Assembly (NCBI RefSeq): GCF_000832065.1
Contig: NZ_JXQM01000007.1
Span: 62,001-126,000, forward strand
Origin: Nitrosospira sp. NpAV
GTDB lineage: Bacteria; Pseudomonadota; Gammaproteobacteria; Burkholderiales; Nitrosomonadaceae
Direction: 5' to 3'
DNA length: 64,000 bases
Positions within the stretch are counted from its first letter, which is position 1; the number at the start of each line of letters is the position of its first letter. The position numbers and the translations under genes are program-made. Shown in pieces: positions 9,078 to 18,377 of the stretch. The notes under the pieces were generated by a model, which worked only from the letters and a program-made list of their open reading frames with translations, did no database searches and was not told the DNA's origin.

Positions 9078-10553
9078 ATGAAGCCTACCCTCCAGTTTAA
9101 GCTGTCGCAGCACCTGACGCTTACTCCCCAGCTGCAGCAATCCATACGGTTGCTACAACTTTCCACAGTGGAACTGAATCAGGAGATAGAGCGCATCGTG
9201 CAGGAAAATCCTTTGCTGGAACTGGATGACAGCATAGGCAACGATGCCACTGAATATCGGTCCATCCTTCCTGACAGCCCGGCAGAGCCGCTAGCTCCGG
9301 ATTTGCTGGAAGTCTCCGGTGAGGGTATAACGGAGATACCAGCTACCGACAGTGATCCTGGCGTAAAACATGACCTGACCGACGAATCGGACTGGTTCGG
9401 CGATGACGGCGTTTCTCGCAGCCCACGTGATGAGGATGACGACCGCGATTTTTCGCAACAGGCGGCGGAGCCGCCCAGTTTACGTGAGCACCTCAACTCG
9501 CAACTCAGCCTGAGTCAGATCGGCGAGCGAGACAGAAGAATTGTGGGCTTGCTGATCGACAGTCTGAACGACGATGGGTATCTTGTTCAGGATCTGGAAG
9601 AACTCGTCAGTCTCTTGCCGCCCGAGCTTGAAATAGATATCGATGCCCTGCACATTGCCCTTGAATATTTGCAGCATCTAGATCCACCCGGTGTCGGTGC
9701 GCGTAATTTGAGGGAATGCTTAAGCATGCAATTGCAAGCTCTGCCGGAAGACACGCCATTCCGGGACCATGCGCTACTTCTGGTTGACAGCCATCTCGAT
9801 AGCTTGGCGTCGCGGGATTTTTGCACAATTAAAAAGTTGCTGCATTGCGATGACGAATGTCTGCGCTCAATCCAGTATCTTATCACCCACTTGAATCCGA
9901 GACCGGGTACGGCATTCAGTTCGGCGGTGGCACGTTATATTATCCCTGACGTGATTGTGACGAAAATCAATGGGTCGTGGGTAGCCAGTCTTAACCCGGA
10001 AGCAATGCCGCGGCTCAAGATCAACCGCCTCTATGCCGATATTCTTAAACGGAGTCATGATGATTCCGCGCGTCGACTGGTCAGTCAATTACACGAGGCC
10101 AAATGGCTCATCAAAAATGTACAGCAGCGTTTCGGCACCATACTGAAAGTGTCCTCCGCTGTTGTCGATCGCCAACGGCAGTTTTTTGAGCACGGCGCGG
10201 TTGCCATGCGTCCATTGGTGTTGCGGGAAATTGCGGAAGCACTTGAGTTGCATGAGTCCACGATTTCGCGTGTGACTACCCAGAAATTTATGCGTACGCC
10301 GCGTGGGATATTCGAGTTAAAGTATTTTTTTGGCAGTCACGTGGCGACCGATACGGGCGGCGCCTGTTCTGCCACCGCGATTCGTGCGCTGATCAAGCAA
10401 ATGGTAAATTCGGAAAATGCAAAGAAACCACTGAGTGATAGTCAGATTTCAGAAATTCTGGGACAGCAAGGCATTGTAGTTGCACGTCGTACTGTCGCAA
10501 AATACCGGGAGTCCATTCAGATTCCTCCCGTTAATCTTCGTAAATCATTTTAA
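9078..10553 (+). CDS. rpoN: RNA polymerase sigma-54 factor
   Basis: Alternative sigma factor directing RNA polymerase to -24/-12 promoters that need enhancer-binding activators. The 491-residue protein has the glutamine- and leucine-rich region I (QFKLSQHLTLTPQLQQSIRL) that contacts activators, an acidic region II (about 50-140), the core-binding region with DPPGVGARNLRECL, the helix-turn-helix (LHESTISRVTTQKF) and the diagnostic RpoN box ARRTVAKYRE near residues 469-478. It lies between lptB and hpf, as in many proteobacteria. No obvious defects. Confidence 0.98.
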   Translation: MKPTLQFKLSQHLTLTPQLQQSIRLLQLSTVELNQEIERIVQENPLLELDDSIGNDATEYRSILPDSPAEPLAPDLLEVSGEGITEIPATDSDPGVKHDLTDESDWFGDDGVSRSPRDEDDDRDFSQQAAEPPSLREHLNSQLSLSQIGERDRRIVGLLIDSLNDDGYLVQDLEELVSLLPPELEIDIDALHIALEYLQHLDPPGVGARNLRECLSMQLQALPEDTPFRDHALLLVDSHLDSLASRDFCTIKKLLHCDDECLRSIQYLITHLNPRPGTAFSSAVARYIIPDVIVTKINGSWVASLNPEAMPRLKINRLYADILKRSHDDSARRLVSQLHEAKWLIKNVQQRFGTILKVSSAVVDRQRQFFEHGAVAMRPLVLREIAEALELHESTISRVTTQKFMRTPRGIFELKYFFGSHVATDTGGACSATAIRALIKQMVNSENAKKPLSDSQISEILGQQGIVVARRTVAKYRESIQIPPVNLRKSF

Positions 10554-10573
10554 CCCCAAGCTCAGGAGGCATG

Positions 10574-10906
10574 ATGAATCTAAATCTTACCGGTCACCAC
10601 GTAGAAATTACTTCCTCCTTGCGTGATTATGTTGCTTCAAAGATGAGCAAGGTCACGCGTCATTTCGACCATGTGATTGATGTCAGCGTGATCCTGTCCG
10701 TGGAAAAACTTAAGCAGAAGGCTGAGGCCAATGTACACGTGAAAGGCAAAGATATTTTTGTGGAGACCGACAGTGCCGATATGTATGCTTCCATAGACAG
10801 TCTGGTGGATAAACTTGATCGACAGATCCTCAGGCACAAGGAAAAGAATACAAGCCGCCGCAATAACGGGGCGTTGAAAAATCAGGAAACGGAACAGCCG
10901 GAGTAG
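10574..10906 (+). CDS. hpf: ribosome hibernation promoting factor
   Basis: Small ribosome-associated protein that helps convert idle 70S ribosomes to inactive dimers or blocks tRNA sites in stationary phase. The 110-residue sequence has the beta-alpha-beta-beta-beta-alpha fold signature: MNLNLTGHHVEITSSLRDYV at the start, KLKQKAEANVHVKGKDIFVE in the middle and MYASIDSLVDKLDRQILRHKEK at the end, with a charged tail. ATG 10574 is chosen over ATG 10571 because of the spacing to AGGAGG just upstream. Its length fits the short HPF type rather than the long dimerising form. It follows rpoN at 20 bases, so it is probably co-transcribed. Confidence 0.94.
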   Translation: MNLNLTGHHVEITSSLRDYVASKMSKVTRHFDHVIDVSVILSVEKLKQKAEANVHVKGKDIFVETDSADMYASIDSLVDKLDRQILRHKEKNTSRRNNGALKNQETEQPE

Positions 10907-10934
10907 CCGAACGGATTCCACAGCATAGAAGCTC

Positions 10935-10966
10935 GGCGCCTTCTTCGGTAACGTTGGGAAGGCGCC
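10935..10966. repeat. inverted repeat between hpf and hprK
   Basis: A perfect nine-base inverted repeat, GGCGCCTTC at 10935-10943 and GAAGGCGCC at 10958-10966, with a 14-base loop. It is G/C-rich but not followed by a T-run, so it is not a textbook intrinsic terminator. It sits where ptsN is usually found and may attenuate or process the transcript between hpf and hprK. Confidence 0.6.
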
Positions 10967-11042
10967 CATCGCCATGACTTAGCGGTTCCAAGCATACCGC
11001 TACATTCCCGTAAATTGCATTACATAAACTATAGCCTATCGA

Positions 11043-12011
11043 ATGTCCCGAATCAGTGTTACGCAACTATTTGAAGAAAAGTGTCAAAAACTGGCTCTGA
11101 CCTGGGAGGCAGGCAGGGATGGCGGCGGCAGACAGCTCAACGACGACGCCATAGCCCGGTCTACTCAGGGGATAATCGGCCATCTCAATTTCATTCATCC
11201 TAACTGGATCCAGGTGCTGAACGATCCGGAAGCTGATTATCTGAATCAGCTCGATCCTGTTTCCTTGCGGCAGAATATGGAGCGGCTGGCGCAAAGCAGT
11301 TTATGGTGCATTATCGTTGCCGGTGGTGCCAACGTACCGGACTCAATAAGGACTTTTGCAGACTCTACTCATACCGCCCTATTCTGCTCGCCGCATTCCA
11401 GCCTGGAGGTAATCTGGTTATTACGCCCTTTTCTCGGACGCGTTCTAGCGCCTTCCAGTACGCAGCACGGCGTTCTGCTGGATGTTCTGGGAATGGGGGT
11501 CATGATTACCGGCGAAAGCGGTGTCGGCAAAAGCGAATTGGCGCTGGAACTGGTAAGCCGCGGGCACGGGTTGGTTGCGGATGATGTCGTAGAGCTTTAT
11601 CGCATTGCCCCGGAAACCCTTGAGGGACGGTGTCCGCCGATGTTACGTGATTTTCTTGAAGTCCGCGGATTGGGGATGCTGAATATTCGCACCATTTTTG
11701 GCGAAACCGCAGTACGCCGGAAAAAAAACATGAAGCTTATTGTGCATCTGCAGAAACCCAGCAGCGTGGACTTTAATTCCCTGGAACGGCTGCCGATCAA
11801 TGATGTCACCGAAAACATACTGGACGTCAATATCCGGAAGGTTATCATCCCGGTTGCCGCCGGGCGCAACTTGGCCGTACTGGTAGAGGCGGCGGTGCGT
11901 AATTACGTCCTGCAACTGCGAGGGATCGACAGTGCCCAGGAATTTCTTGCGCGGCATCAGCAGGAAATGGAGGATCAGGAAAATGATAAAAGCCTGAAAA
12001 GTGAACCATGA
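11043..12011 (+). CDS. hprK: HPr kinase/phosphorylase
   Basis: Phosphorylates and dephosphorylates HPr on a serine, linking carbon or energy state to regulation. The 322-residue protein has an N-terminal domain and a C-terminal kinase domain with Walker A GESGVGKS at residues 157-164, the catalytic HGLVADDVV motif and the family signature [15 protein letters not shown]. In many betaproteobacteria ptsN (EIIA-Ntr) lies between hpf and hprK; here there is only a 136-base spacer. Its stop overlaps the rapZ frame, so the two genes are coupled. Confidence 0.96.
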   Translation: MSRISVTQLFEEKCQKLALTWEAGRDGGGRQLNDDAIARSTQGIIGHLNFIHPNWIQVLNDPEADYLNQLDPVSLRQNMERLAQSSLWCIIVAGGANVPDSIRTFADSTHTALFCSPHSSLEVIWLLRPFLGRVLAPSSTQHGVLLDVLGMGVMITGESGVGKSELALELVSRGHGLVADDVVELYRIAPETLEGRCPPMLRDFLEVRGLGMLNIRTIFGETAVRRKKNMKLIVHLQKPSSVDFNSLERLPINDVTENILDVNIRKVIIPVAAGRNLAVLVEAAVRNYVLQLRGIDSAQEFLARHQQEMEDQENDKSLKSEP

Positions 12012-12888
12012 ATTCAAGGGTACGCCCATCGTTACATCAAAAAAAGAAATGCAACTGATTGTCATAAGTGGCCTCGCCGGTTCCGGCAAAAGCATCGCGC
12101 TTACCGCTCTGGAGGATAGCGGGTATTATTGCGTGGATAATCTTCCCGCAAGCTTGTTGCAAGAGGTTACGCTTTATTTAAAAGGATCGGCGCATCCAAG
12201 GGTGGCTGTCAGTATTGACGCCAGAAGCCGAGAGACCCTGCACTTGTTGCCGCAGCAGCTGTCGGATTTGAGGCAGCAGGAAATAGATGTGCACTTGCTG
12301 TTCCTGGAGGCCAAAACGTATACGCTGGTAAAGCGTTTCTCGGAAACACGCCGCCGCCATCCACTCAGCGATGACCGCTCGACGTTGCCAGAATGCATAC
12401 AGGCGGAGCGTGAAATGCTGCGCGAGGTGCGCGATCTTGCAAATCGCATCGACACCAGCGACCTCAGTGCCAGTTCGTTGCGCGCCTGGGTCAGGGATTT
12501 CATTGGCCTCAATCCCGCAAGCCTGACGCTCCTGTTTCAATCGTTCGGCTTCAAGCATGGCATTCCATTGGATTCCGACATGGTGTTCGATGTACGTTGT
12601 CTCCCCAATCCGCACTATGAGGCGCTTCTGCGGCCGCTGACCGGCAGGGATGGGCCGGTCATCGAATATCTTGATGCGAATATCGACGTCAATCGAATGT
12701 TTGAAGATATCAGGCGGTTCGTCGATGACTGGCTGCCCTGTTTTATTCGCGACAATCGGAGTTACCTGACGGTTGCTATCGGCTGTACCGGCGGACGTCA
12801 TCGATCGGTGTATTTCGTGGAACGCCTGGCGCGTTACTTCGCGGGAAACAACCAAGTGTTGGTGCGGCATAGGGAACTGGATTCATAG
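12001..12888 (+). CDS. rapZ: RNase adapter RapZ
   Basis: Nucleotide-binding adapter which in Escherichia coli targets the small RNA GlmZ to RNase E and so controls glucosamine-6-phosphate synthesis. The protein has Walker A GLAGSGKS, then [13 protein letters not shown], and the C-terminal domain with [24 protein letters not shown] and the conserved [18 protein letters not shown] at 12001 overlapping the hprK end gives 295 residues; ATG 12049 gives 279 and starts where homology starts. Neither has a strong ribosome site. The position after hprK is the common one. Whether GlmZ-type RNAs exist here is unknown. Confidence 0.93.
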   Translation: MNHEFKGTPIVTSKKEMQLIVISGLAGSGKSIALTALEDSGYYCVDNLPASLLQEVTLYLKGSAHPRVAVSIDARSRETLHLLPQQLSDLRQQEIDVHLLFLEAKTYTLVKRFSETRRRHPLSDDRSTLPECIQAEREMLREVRDLANRIDTSDLSASSLRAWVRDFIGLNPASLTLLFQSFGFKHGIPLDSDMVFDVRCLPNPHYEALLRPLTGRDGPVIEYLDANIDVNRMFEDIRRFVDDWLPCFIRDNRSYLTVAIGCTGGRHRSVYFVERLARYFAGNNQVLVRHRELDS

Positions 12889-12990
12889 AATGAACGCAGG
12901 GATGAAGCGTTCATATATGATTCAACTTGTAAAAGATAAGTTACCCGATGTCGTATATCGTACTATCGGAAAATAAACCGTCGAGCATCT

Positions 12991-13623
12991 ATGAGTACAA
13001 CAAAAACCATTACCCTTGCTTTAACCGGCGCATCCGGAATGCCGTACGGCATACGTTTGCTGGAGTTGCTCTTGGCGGGTGGCAATTGCGTTTATCTGTT
13101 GTATTCCCAAGCGGCACAGATTGTCGCACATCAGGAAATGCAACTGGTACTCCCGTCTCGTGCCAAGGAGGCGGAAGAGTTGTTCAGGCATCGTTTTAAC
13201 GCCGCTGAAGGACAACTGCGAGTATTCGGACGAGAGGAATGGTTTGCGCCGGTAGCTTCCGGTTCCAATCCGGCGGACGCGATGGTGGTCTGCCCCTGCA
13301 CCATGGGAACGCTTGCCGCCATCGCGGCGGGGCTCAGCCAGAAGCTGATCGAGCGCGCAGCGGATGTCATGCTGAAGGAAAGCCGGAAGCTCATACTGGT
13401 TCCCCGCGAAACGCCATTTTCAGCGATTCATCTCGAAAATATGCTGAAACTTGCGCGCAGCGGCGCAGTGATTTTGCCTGCCAATCCCGGTTTTTATCAC
13501 CATCCCGCAAGCGTGCAGGATGTGGTGGACTTTATCGTGGCGCGCATACTCGATCACCTCGGGGTGGCGCACGCGCTTATGCCGCGCTGGGGCACAGAAA
13601 ACCAGCCCCGCATCGTGCCATAG
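12991..13623 (+). CDS. ubiX: flavin prenyltransferase UbiX
   Basis: Makes prenylated FMN from FMN and dimethylallyl phosphate, the cofactor for the decarboxylase UbiD in ubiquinone synthesis. The 210-residue flavoprotein starts with ITLALTGASGMPYGIRLLELL, holds the FMN-binding segment VASGSNPADAMVVCPCTMGTLAAIAAG and continues with LVPRETPFSAIHLENMLKLARSGAVILPANPGFYHHP. All these blocks are typical. ubiH and ubiK also lie in this window but in other operons. The gene stands alone between rapZ and a convergent cyclo-ligase gene. Confidence 0.96.
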   Translation: MSTTKTITLALTGASGMPYGIRLLELLLAGGNCVYLLYSQAAQIVAHQEMQLVLPSRAKEAEELFRHRFNAAEGQLRVFGREEWFAPVASGSNPADAMVVCPCTMGTLAAIAAGLSQKLIERAADVMLKESRKLILVPRETPFSAIHLENMLKLARSGAVILPANPGFYHHPASVQDVVDFIVARILDHLGVAHALMPRWGTENQPRIVP

Positions 13624-13681
13624 GGCGCGGATGTGCATCAGGTTTCCATTTCACCGATGGGGTAAAGGTAAGGGGCGGCGC

Positions 13682-14308
13682 TTATTTCAAGGCATTCTCC
13701 GCCGCGCACTCCTCTATAGAAATTAAATCCAGGCCGGCTGGCGTTACCCGGTAAATCCCGGCCTCGGTCACAATAAAATCCATCGGAACATCGTGCGGCT
13801 GAGGGTGGACGCTATCCAGGCGCAGCATTTCAAACGCCACACCGATGGTCAACGGACGTGGGGTGATTGCAATCAGGGTGCGATCAAAATAACCGCCGCC
13901 ATACCCAAGCCGGAAGCCCAGTCGATCAAATCCGATCATGGGTATTATCACCGTGCCAATCGTTACCGGCTCGGTATTATCAGGGACCGGGATATCATAA
14001 GCACCGACTTTCATGCGTGCTTCCGGCCACCATTTGCGAAAGTGTAGGACCTCCCGCTTATTCACTATCTCCGGCAGTGCAAGGGTTGCTCCGCGCTCCT
14101 GGAAATAGCCCATCGCGGGACGAGGATCATACTCGCCGCGGTGGGGCCAGCAAAACCCCACCACGCGGTTTTGTAACGAGGGAAAGCCCCGTTCGAGCGA
14201 ATGCGTGATGGCTACGCTCCAGCAGCGATGCTCCGCTTCGCCGATTGACTCCCTGCGCGTCATCAACTCGGCACGCCGATGCTTTCTCCATTCCTGCCAG
14301 TTATGCAT
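13682..14308 (-). CDS. 5-formyltetrahydrofolate cyclo-ligase
   Basis: ATP-dependent enzyme that turns 5-formyl-tetrahydrofolate into 5,10-methenyl-tetrahydrofolate, recycling a dead-end folate. 208 residues with an N-terminal basic helix (WRKHRRAELMTRR), the GEYDPRPAMGYF stretch and the ATP-site signature IIPMIGFDRLGFRLGYGGGYFDR. The C-terminal VPMDFIVTE is also conserved. It reads convergently to ubiX and lies just downstream of mutY on the same strand, separated by about 40 bases. The 6S RNA gene that precedes this gene in Escherichia coli is not seen. Confidence 0.94.
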   Translation of the reverse strand: MHNWQEWRKHRRAELMTRRESIGEAEHRCWSVAITHSLERGFPSLQNRVVGFCWPHRGEYDPRPAMGYFQERGATLALPEIVNKREVLHFRKWWPEARMKVGAYDIPVPDNTEPVTIGTVIIPMIGFDRLGFRLGYGGGYFDRTLIAITPRPLTIGVAFEMLRLDSVHPQPHDVPMDFIVTEAGIYRVTPAGLDLISIEECAAENALK

Positions 14309-14350
14309 TATTTTGGTGAACTGCTCGTAGAGAATGTTGATTGCGTAAAA

Positions 14351-15445
14351 TCACAATTGTTTTTCGAACGGCAATTGGCCTGATTGCGGGTGTCCATGTC
14401 GCAGGATCAGTTTTCTGACCGGCGCGGGAATGGCTGCTTTTAGCGCATCGTCAAGCGTTATCCACATTGCCTCGTCTTGCCATGGTGTCTTGATAGCGGC
14501 GGGATAGGAAACGACTTGCAGCGGCCGCGGATGAATCCGCAGCCTGAAGTGGGTGAAGGTGTGATCCAATGGCGGCATGTGTGCCAGCGGTTCCACCGTC
14601 ATCCCAAAGTGCCGGGTGCAATAGGCGATGGCGTCTTCGCTCACCGGCATTTCGGGCAGGCACCACAGCCCGCCCCAAATCCCTGTGGCGGGGCGTTTTC
14701 CCAGCAGTACTTTACCTTGCTTCATCAGCATCAACAGAATGGTTTCTTTTTCTGGCAGCGGCCTGTGGGGCCTGGGAGCAGGAAGCCGATCTACGCGATC
14801 ATCCCGTAATGCGATGCAATCCTGCTGCAGCGGGCATGCCATGCACTTGGGTTTGCCGCGGGTGCAAACGGTTGCGCCCAGATCCATCAATGCCTGAGTA
14901 TATATTTCAATCCGGCTTTTTTCACTTTTCTCGGGCAGCAGTTCTTCGGCTTTCCGCCACAGCAATATCTCATTCTTTCTTTCCCCCGGATAGCCATCCA
15001 CGCCAAAGCAGCGGGCAAAAACGCGCTTGACGTTGCCGTCGAGTATGGCGGATCGCTCTCCATACGCGAACACCGCAATTGCCGCGGCGGTTGAGCGGCC
15101 AACGCCGGGGAGCTGCTGAATGACTTCAAGGTCTCGGGGAAATATGCCTTCTTGGTCCTCGGCGATCAAGCGTGCCGCCCGATGCAGATTTCTTCCGCGT
15201 GAGTAGTAGCCCAGGCCGCTCCATAGCGCTAGCACTTCATCGACCGTGCCGGCGGCAAGGCTTCCGATATTGGGGAAGCGTTGCAGAAACCGCAGGTAAT
15301 AAGGGATGACGGTGGTCACCTGCGTTTGCTGCAGCATGATCTCAGAGACCCAAATAGCATACGGGTCACGCGTGTTCTGCCAGGGGAGATTATTGCGTCC
15401 GTGAAGTTTTTGCCAGCGGATCAGTTTGGCGGAGAAAGTAGACAT
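14351..15445 (-). CDS. mutY: A/G-specific adenine glycosylase
   Basis: Base-excision repair enzyme that removes adenine mispaired with 8-oxoguanine. 364 residues: the N-terminal catalytic domain has WQNTRDPYAIWVSEIMLQQTQV with the catalytic glutamate region, the helix-hairpin-helix QQLPGVGRSTAAAIAVFAYG and the catalytic aspartate in SAILDGNVKRV. The iron-sulfur loop CTRGKPKCMACPLQQDC gives a C-x6-C-x2-C-x5-C pattern. A C-terminal NUDIX-like domain (from about residue 230) reads the oxidised base. It begins 20 bases after the stop of the asmA-like gene, so the two are probably co-transcribed. Confidence 0.96.
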   Translation of the reverse strand: MSTFSAKLIRWQKLHGRNNLPWQNTRDPYAIWVSEIMLQQTQVTTVIPYYLRFLQRFPNIGSLAAGTVDEVLALWSGLGYYSRGRNLHRAARLIAEDQEGIFPRDLEVIQQLPGVGRSTAAAIAVFAYGERSAILDGNVKRVFARCFGVDGYPGERKNEILLWRKAEELLPEKSEKSRIEIYTQALMDLGATVCTRGKPKCMACPLQQDCIALRDDRVDRLPAPRPHRPLPEKETILLMLMKQGKVLLGKRPATGIWGGLWCLPEMPVSEDAIAYCTRHFGMTVEPLAHMPPLDHTFTHFRLRIHPRPLQVVSYPAAIKTPWQDEAMWITLDDALKAAIPAPVRKLILRHGHPQSGQLPFEKQL

Positions 15446-15464
15446 GCGATGGTCCCGTCTCTGA

Positions 15465-16973
15465 CTAAGGATTAATGTCGAGCCTCACATTGGACGATTT
15501 GACGCTAGCGCCTTTCAGCAAACCGATGCGGATCGAGCCCCGAACCTCGAGATCGTTCAGCACGGATAAACCCAGCGATTCCTCCAAGGTTTTTCCGTTT
15601 TCGGCTTTCTGTGCATATTTTCCCTGTTTCCGCTGTTCGGGCAAAAAACGATCCATATCCAGTTGATCGATGTCCACTTCGAAATCGAAGGCCGGCTGGG
15701 CGAAATTCGCTGCCCCCAATTTAGCCTGGATATTGCTATCCATTAACTTGCCGGCGAGATTAGCCTGTAGGTTCTGCGACACGCCGTCCACGGCGGCGTT
15801 GCCCAGCAGATTACCGCTGATGCCGTTGCCGGAAATATCCGGACCACTGGCGTTGATAACAGCGGTTAAATCCGGCAGCTTCAATTGGCGGGTATCCAGG
15901 TTGCCGGTAAGTGGAGACGCCAGCATGGCGTTGACGGTCAGCCCTCCTTTCTTTGATTCCAGTTCAACGCTCAGCGCTTTACTCTTGAAATCACTTACCG
16001 AGCCCTCCACACCTGAAAGGAAGAGAGTGCCGCTGGTGCTACCCTCGGGCCCGGTTATTTTTGCGGTCACGGTTGTTTTGTCGCCCGCCACTGTTTCTCC
16101 GATAAGACTCAAGCGTGGTGCGTCGAACTTGATGTCGAGATTATTCGTGCCGCTTGCTCCGGTGATGCCCAGCATAAGCTTGCTTGCAGTAAATTCGCCA
16201 GCAGCAGGTTTGATAGACAAATTACCCCTGGAACTTACCACAAGATTATCGATTCCCGTAACGGCCCCATTGATCTCCAGACTCAGGCCATCCAGGGTGT
16301 AATACTGCTTGTCGAAATCGGACGTTAATTCGAATTCCAGCCTGGTGTTCAGATCAATCGCGGGCCGATCGGGTTGGTTAGCCTTAAACGACAGTTTCAC
16401 TTGGTGCCGGACCGAACCATCCCCCGAATGGAAGCGGGAACCGGTTTCGCCGGCCTTGAGATTCAAGTCCCTGAATACGTACTGTTCCCCGCTGGCTTCA
16501 TCACGGAAAGTGAGCATCGTATTTTCCACTTGTATATGATCAATGTCGATTTTGAACTGTTCGGGTTCTTCGCTTTTGGCAATAAGATCGTCGATATTCG
16601 TGCGGCCATCCTTGAAACGAATCAGATTGGCTTTGAGTCCGACGATAGCCACTTCATTTATCACCAGTTGCTTTTTGAGCAATGGCATCAAGGCGAGCGA
16701 CACAAAGATGTCCTCCACAGCGGCGAATTCCTTGTCACGGTTAGTTTCGCTTAAAGTGATATTACCGACCGTGGCGCCGATATTAGGGAAGAATGTAAGC
16801 TTGATATTGCCATCGAGCCTGAGGGCACGCTGTTTTTTTTCCTTTACCAATTGAATGATCTGGGGTTTATAGGCATTGGGGTCAAAAATGGCGGCAATAT
16901 AGATCACAAGGCCCGCCAGCAGAGTTGTAACGACAGCAAATACGATAAGTGCGTATCTGAGATACGGATTCAT
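15465..16973 (-). CDS. AsmA family protein, C-terminally short
   Basis: Inner-membrane anchored, periplasm-facing protein of the AsmA family, implicated in outer-membrane assembly and bulk phospholipid transport. 502 residues from ATG 16973: one membrane segment (ALIVFAVVTTLLAGLVIYIAA), then the conserved IFDPNAYKPQIIQLV block, FPNIGATVGNITLSE and long beta-rich repeats. The frame runs further upstream across the tRNA-Gly gene, but that part is not coding. The protein ends abruptly at DVRLDINP-like sequence (SSNVRLDINP), just where other AsmA proteins begin their conserved C-terminal domain, so about 100-200 residues seem to be missing. The stop lies 20 bases before mutY. Confidence 0.82.
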   Translation of the reverse strand: MNPYLRYALIVFAVVTTLLAGLVIYIAAIFDPNAYKPQIIQLVKEKKQRALRLDGNIKLTFFPNIGATVGNITLSETNRDKEFAAVEDIFVSLALMPLLKKQLVINEVAIVGLKANLIRFKDGRTNIDDLIAKSEEPEQFKIDIDHIQVENTMLTFRDEASGEQYVFRDLNLKAGETGSRFHSGDGSVRHQVKLSFKANQPDRPAIDLNTRLEFELTSDFDKQYYTLDGLSLEINGAVTGIDNLVVSSRGNLSIKPAAGEFTASKLMLGITGASGTNNLDIKFDAPRLSLIGETVAGDKTTVTAKITGPEGSTSGTLFLSGVEGSVSDFKSKALSVELESKKGGLTVNAMLASPLTGNLDTRQLKLPDLTAVINASGPDISGNGISGNLLGNAAVDGVSQNLQANLAGKLMDSNIQAKLGAANFAQPAFDFEVDIDQLDMDRFLPEQRKQGKYAQKAENGKTLEESLGLSVLNDLEVRGSIRIGLLKGASVKSSNVRLDINP

Positions 16974-16986
16974 AGACGGGAGAAGG

Positions 16987-17060
16987 TGGAGCGGGTGAAG
17001 GGAATCGAACCCTCGTCGTAAGCTTGGGAAGCTTCTGCTCTGCCATTGAGCTACACCCGC
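16987..17060 (-). tRNA. tRNA-Gly (anticodon CCC)
   Basis: A 74-base cloverleaf with a seven-pair acceptor stem GCGGGTG/CACCCGC, D-arm GCTC/GAGC, anticodon loop TTCCCAA and T-loop GGTTCGATTCC, ending in an encoded CCA. The anticodon CCC reads GGG, as in the Escherichia coli glyU product, which it closely resembles. It lies just upstream of the asmA-like gene on the same strand. Confidence 0.95.
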
Positions 17061-17194
17061 ATGGATGGAATTATACGATGGAAACCACTTTATAGGCGCT
17101 GTCAGCAATAAGAGAGGGCTCGCCCTGTAGCGATCTCGCTGCTTCCCGAATCCTGGCAGAGCGAATTTGTGACGGAAGATACGGGCGCACTCAG

Positions 17195-17223
17195 TCGACT
17201 ATGTGACTGCTCCACCGTATAAT
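17195..17223 (+). promoter_or_regulatory. putative sigma-70 promoter for thiS-thiG
   Basis: TCGACT at 17195-17200 (four of six matches to the -35 consensus) and a perfect TATAAT at 17218-17223 are separated by 17 bases. Transcription would start about 45-50 bases before the thiS start. No thiamine-pyrophosphate riboswitch is visible in the short leader. Confidence 0.5.
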
Positions 17224-17279
17224 CGACATCCCAAAGCCAAACTGGCATCCAAATGTATCCGCTTCCAGGCGGTTCTAAA

Positions 17280-17525
17280 ATGATACAACTCATCATCAAC
17301 GGGCAGCCGCAACGCTTTCCCCTCCCCGATCAGGCGCGGCCGCCAAAGAGCGATCAACATGACGCAATGCTGAACATCACGCAATTGCTGGCCCATATGG
17401 CGTTGCAGGGCAAGCGTATCGCCATAGAGCGCAATGGGGAAATTGTTCCGCGCAGCAAATATGACGAGCAGGTTCTGACCGACGGGGACAAGCTCGAAAT
17501 CGTGGTCGCGGTAGGTGGGGGATAA
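17280..17525 (+). CDS. thiS: sulfur carrier protein ThiS
   Basis: Ubiquitin-like sulfur carrier; its C-terminal glycine is adenylated and converted to a thiocarboxylate that donates sulfur to the thiazole ring of thiamine. The protein has 81 residues and ends in the required Gly-Gly (VAVGGG), preceded by the family block [15 protein letters not shown] and DGDKLEIV. It is about 15 residues longer than most ThiS proteins because of an insertion ([14 protein letters not shown]) before the first helix. ATG 17280 is chosen, as homology begins at [10 protein letters not shown]. thiG follows after five bases. Confidence 0.93.
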   Translation: MIQLIINGQPQRFPLPDQARPPKSDQHDAMLNITQLLAHMALQGKRIAIERNGEIVPRSKYDEQVLTDGDKLEIVVAVGGG

Positions 17526-17530
17526 GCGCT

Positions 17531-18331
17531 ATGGACAACTTCATCATTGCAGGCAAGACATACTCCTCGCGGCTTCTGGTGGGTACCGGCAAATACAGGG
17601 ATTTCGCCGAGACGCGCGCGGCGGTTGATGCCAGTGGCGCGGAAATCATCACTGTGGCGATCCGCCGGACCAATCTCGGCCAGAATCCTGGTGAACCGAA
17701 CCTGCTGGATGTGCTGCCGCCATCGCAATACACGTTGTTACCCAACACCGCCGGCTGCTACACCGTGGATGACGCGGTGCGCACCCTGCGCCTTGCACGT
17801 GAATTGCTGGATGGCCACAGCTTGGTGAAGCTGGAGGTTCTGGGTGATCCGAAGACGCTTTATCCCAACGTGGTCGAAACCCTCAAGGCGGCAGAAATCC
17901 TCATAAAAGAAGGTTTCCAGGTCATGGTCTATACTTCCGATGACCCTATTGCAGCCAAGCAACTGGAAGAAATCGGCTGTATCGCGATCATGCCGCTGGC
18001 TTCCCTGATCGGTTCCGGCATGGGGATTCTCAATCCGTGGAATTTGCAGATTATCATCGAGAATGCCACTGTTCCGGTAATTGTCGATGCGGGTGTCGGC
18101 ACCGCTTCGGATGCGGCTATCGCGATGGAGCTGGGCTGTGACGGCGTGCTGATGAATACGGCCATTGCCGCTGCGCAAAATCCGGTGTTGATGGCTTCCG
18201 CTATGAAAAAAGCGGTGGAAGCCGGGCGCGAAGCCTATCTGGCTGGACGCATGGCGAAAAAGCTTTATAGTGCCAGCCCCAGTTCGCCCGTCAGCGGCAC
18301 TATCGCCAGCAGCAAAGGCAAAGCCTCCTAA
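17531..18331 (+). CDS. thiG: thiazole synthase
   Basis: TIM-barrel enzyme that assembles the thiazole phosphate of thiamine from deoxyxylulose phosphate, dehydroglycine and ThiS thiocarboxylate. 266 residues with GTGKYRDF near the start, the Schiff-base lysine at residue 100 in LVKLEVLGD, and the phosphate-binding [13 protein letters not shown] and [21 protein letters not shown] segments. It directly follows thiS, making a two-gene operon; no other thiamine genes are nearby. The C-terminal 15 residues are Ser/Ala-rich and unconserved. Confidence 0.97.
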   Translation: MDNFIIAGKTYSSRLLVGTGKYRDFAETRAAVDASGAEIITVAIRRTNLGQNPGEPNLLDVLPPSQYTLLPNTAGCYTVDDAVRTLRLARELLDGHSLVKLEVLGDPKTLYPNVVETLKAAEILIKEGFQVMVYTSDDPIAAKQLEEIGCIAIMPLASLIGSGMGILNPWNLQIIIENATVPVIVDAGVGTASDAAIAMELGCDGVLMNTAIAAAQNPVLMASAMKKAVEAGREAYLAGRMAKKLYSASPSSPVSGTIASSKGKAS

Positions 18332-18377
18332 CCCGAATTTCCGTTTCCCCGATCTCCGGGCCTATTCTTTCCTCTAA

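Noticed and set aside
14309-14350. 6S RNA next to the 5-formyl-THF cyclo-ligase gene
   Set aside because: The spacer is far too short, and nothing resembling the 6S hairpin is present on either side.
16974-17108. N-terminal extension of the AsmA frame
   Set aside because: It is the translation of tRNA-Gly and its flank; the AsmA membrane anchor starts at ATG 16973.
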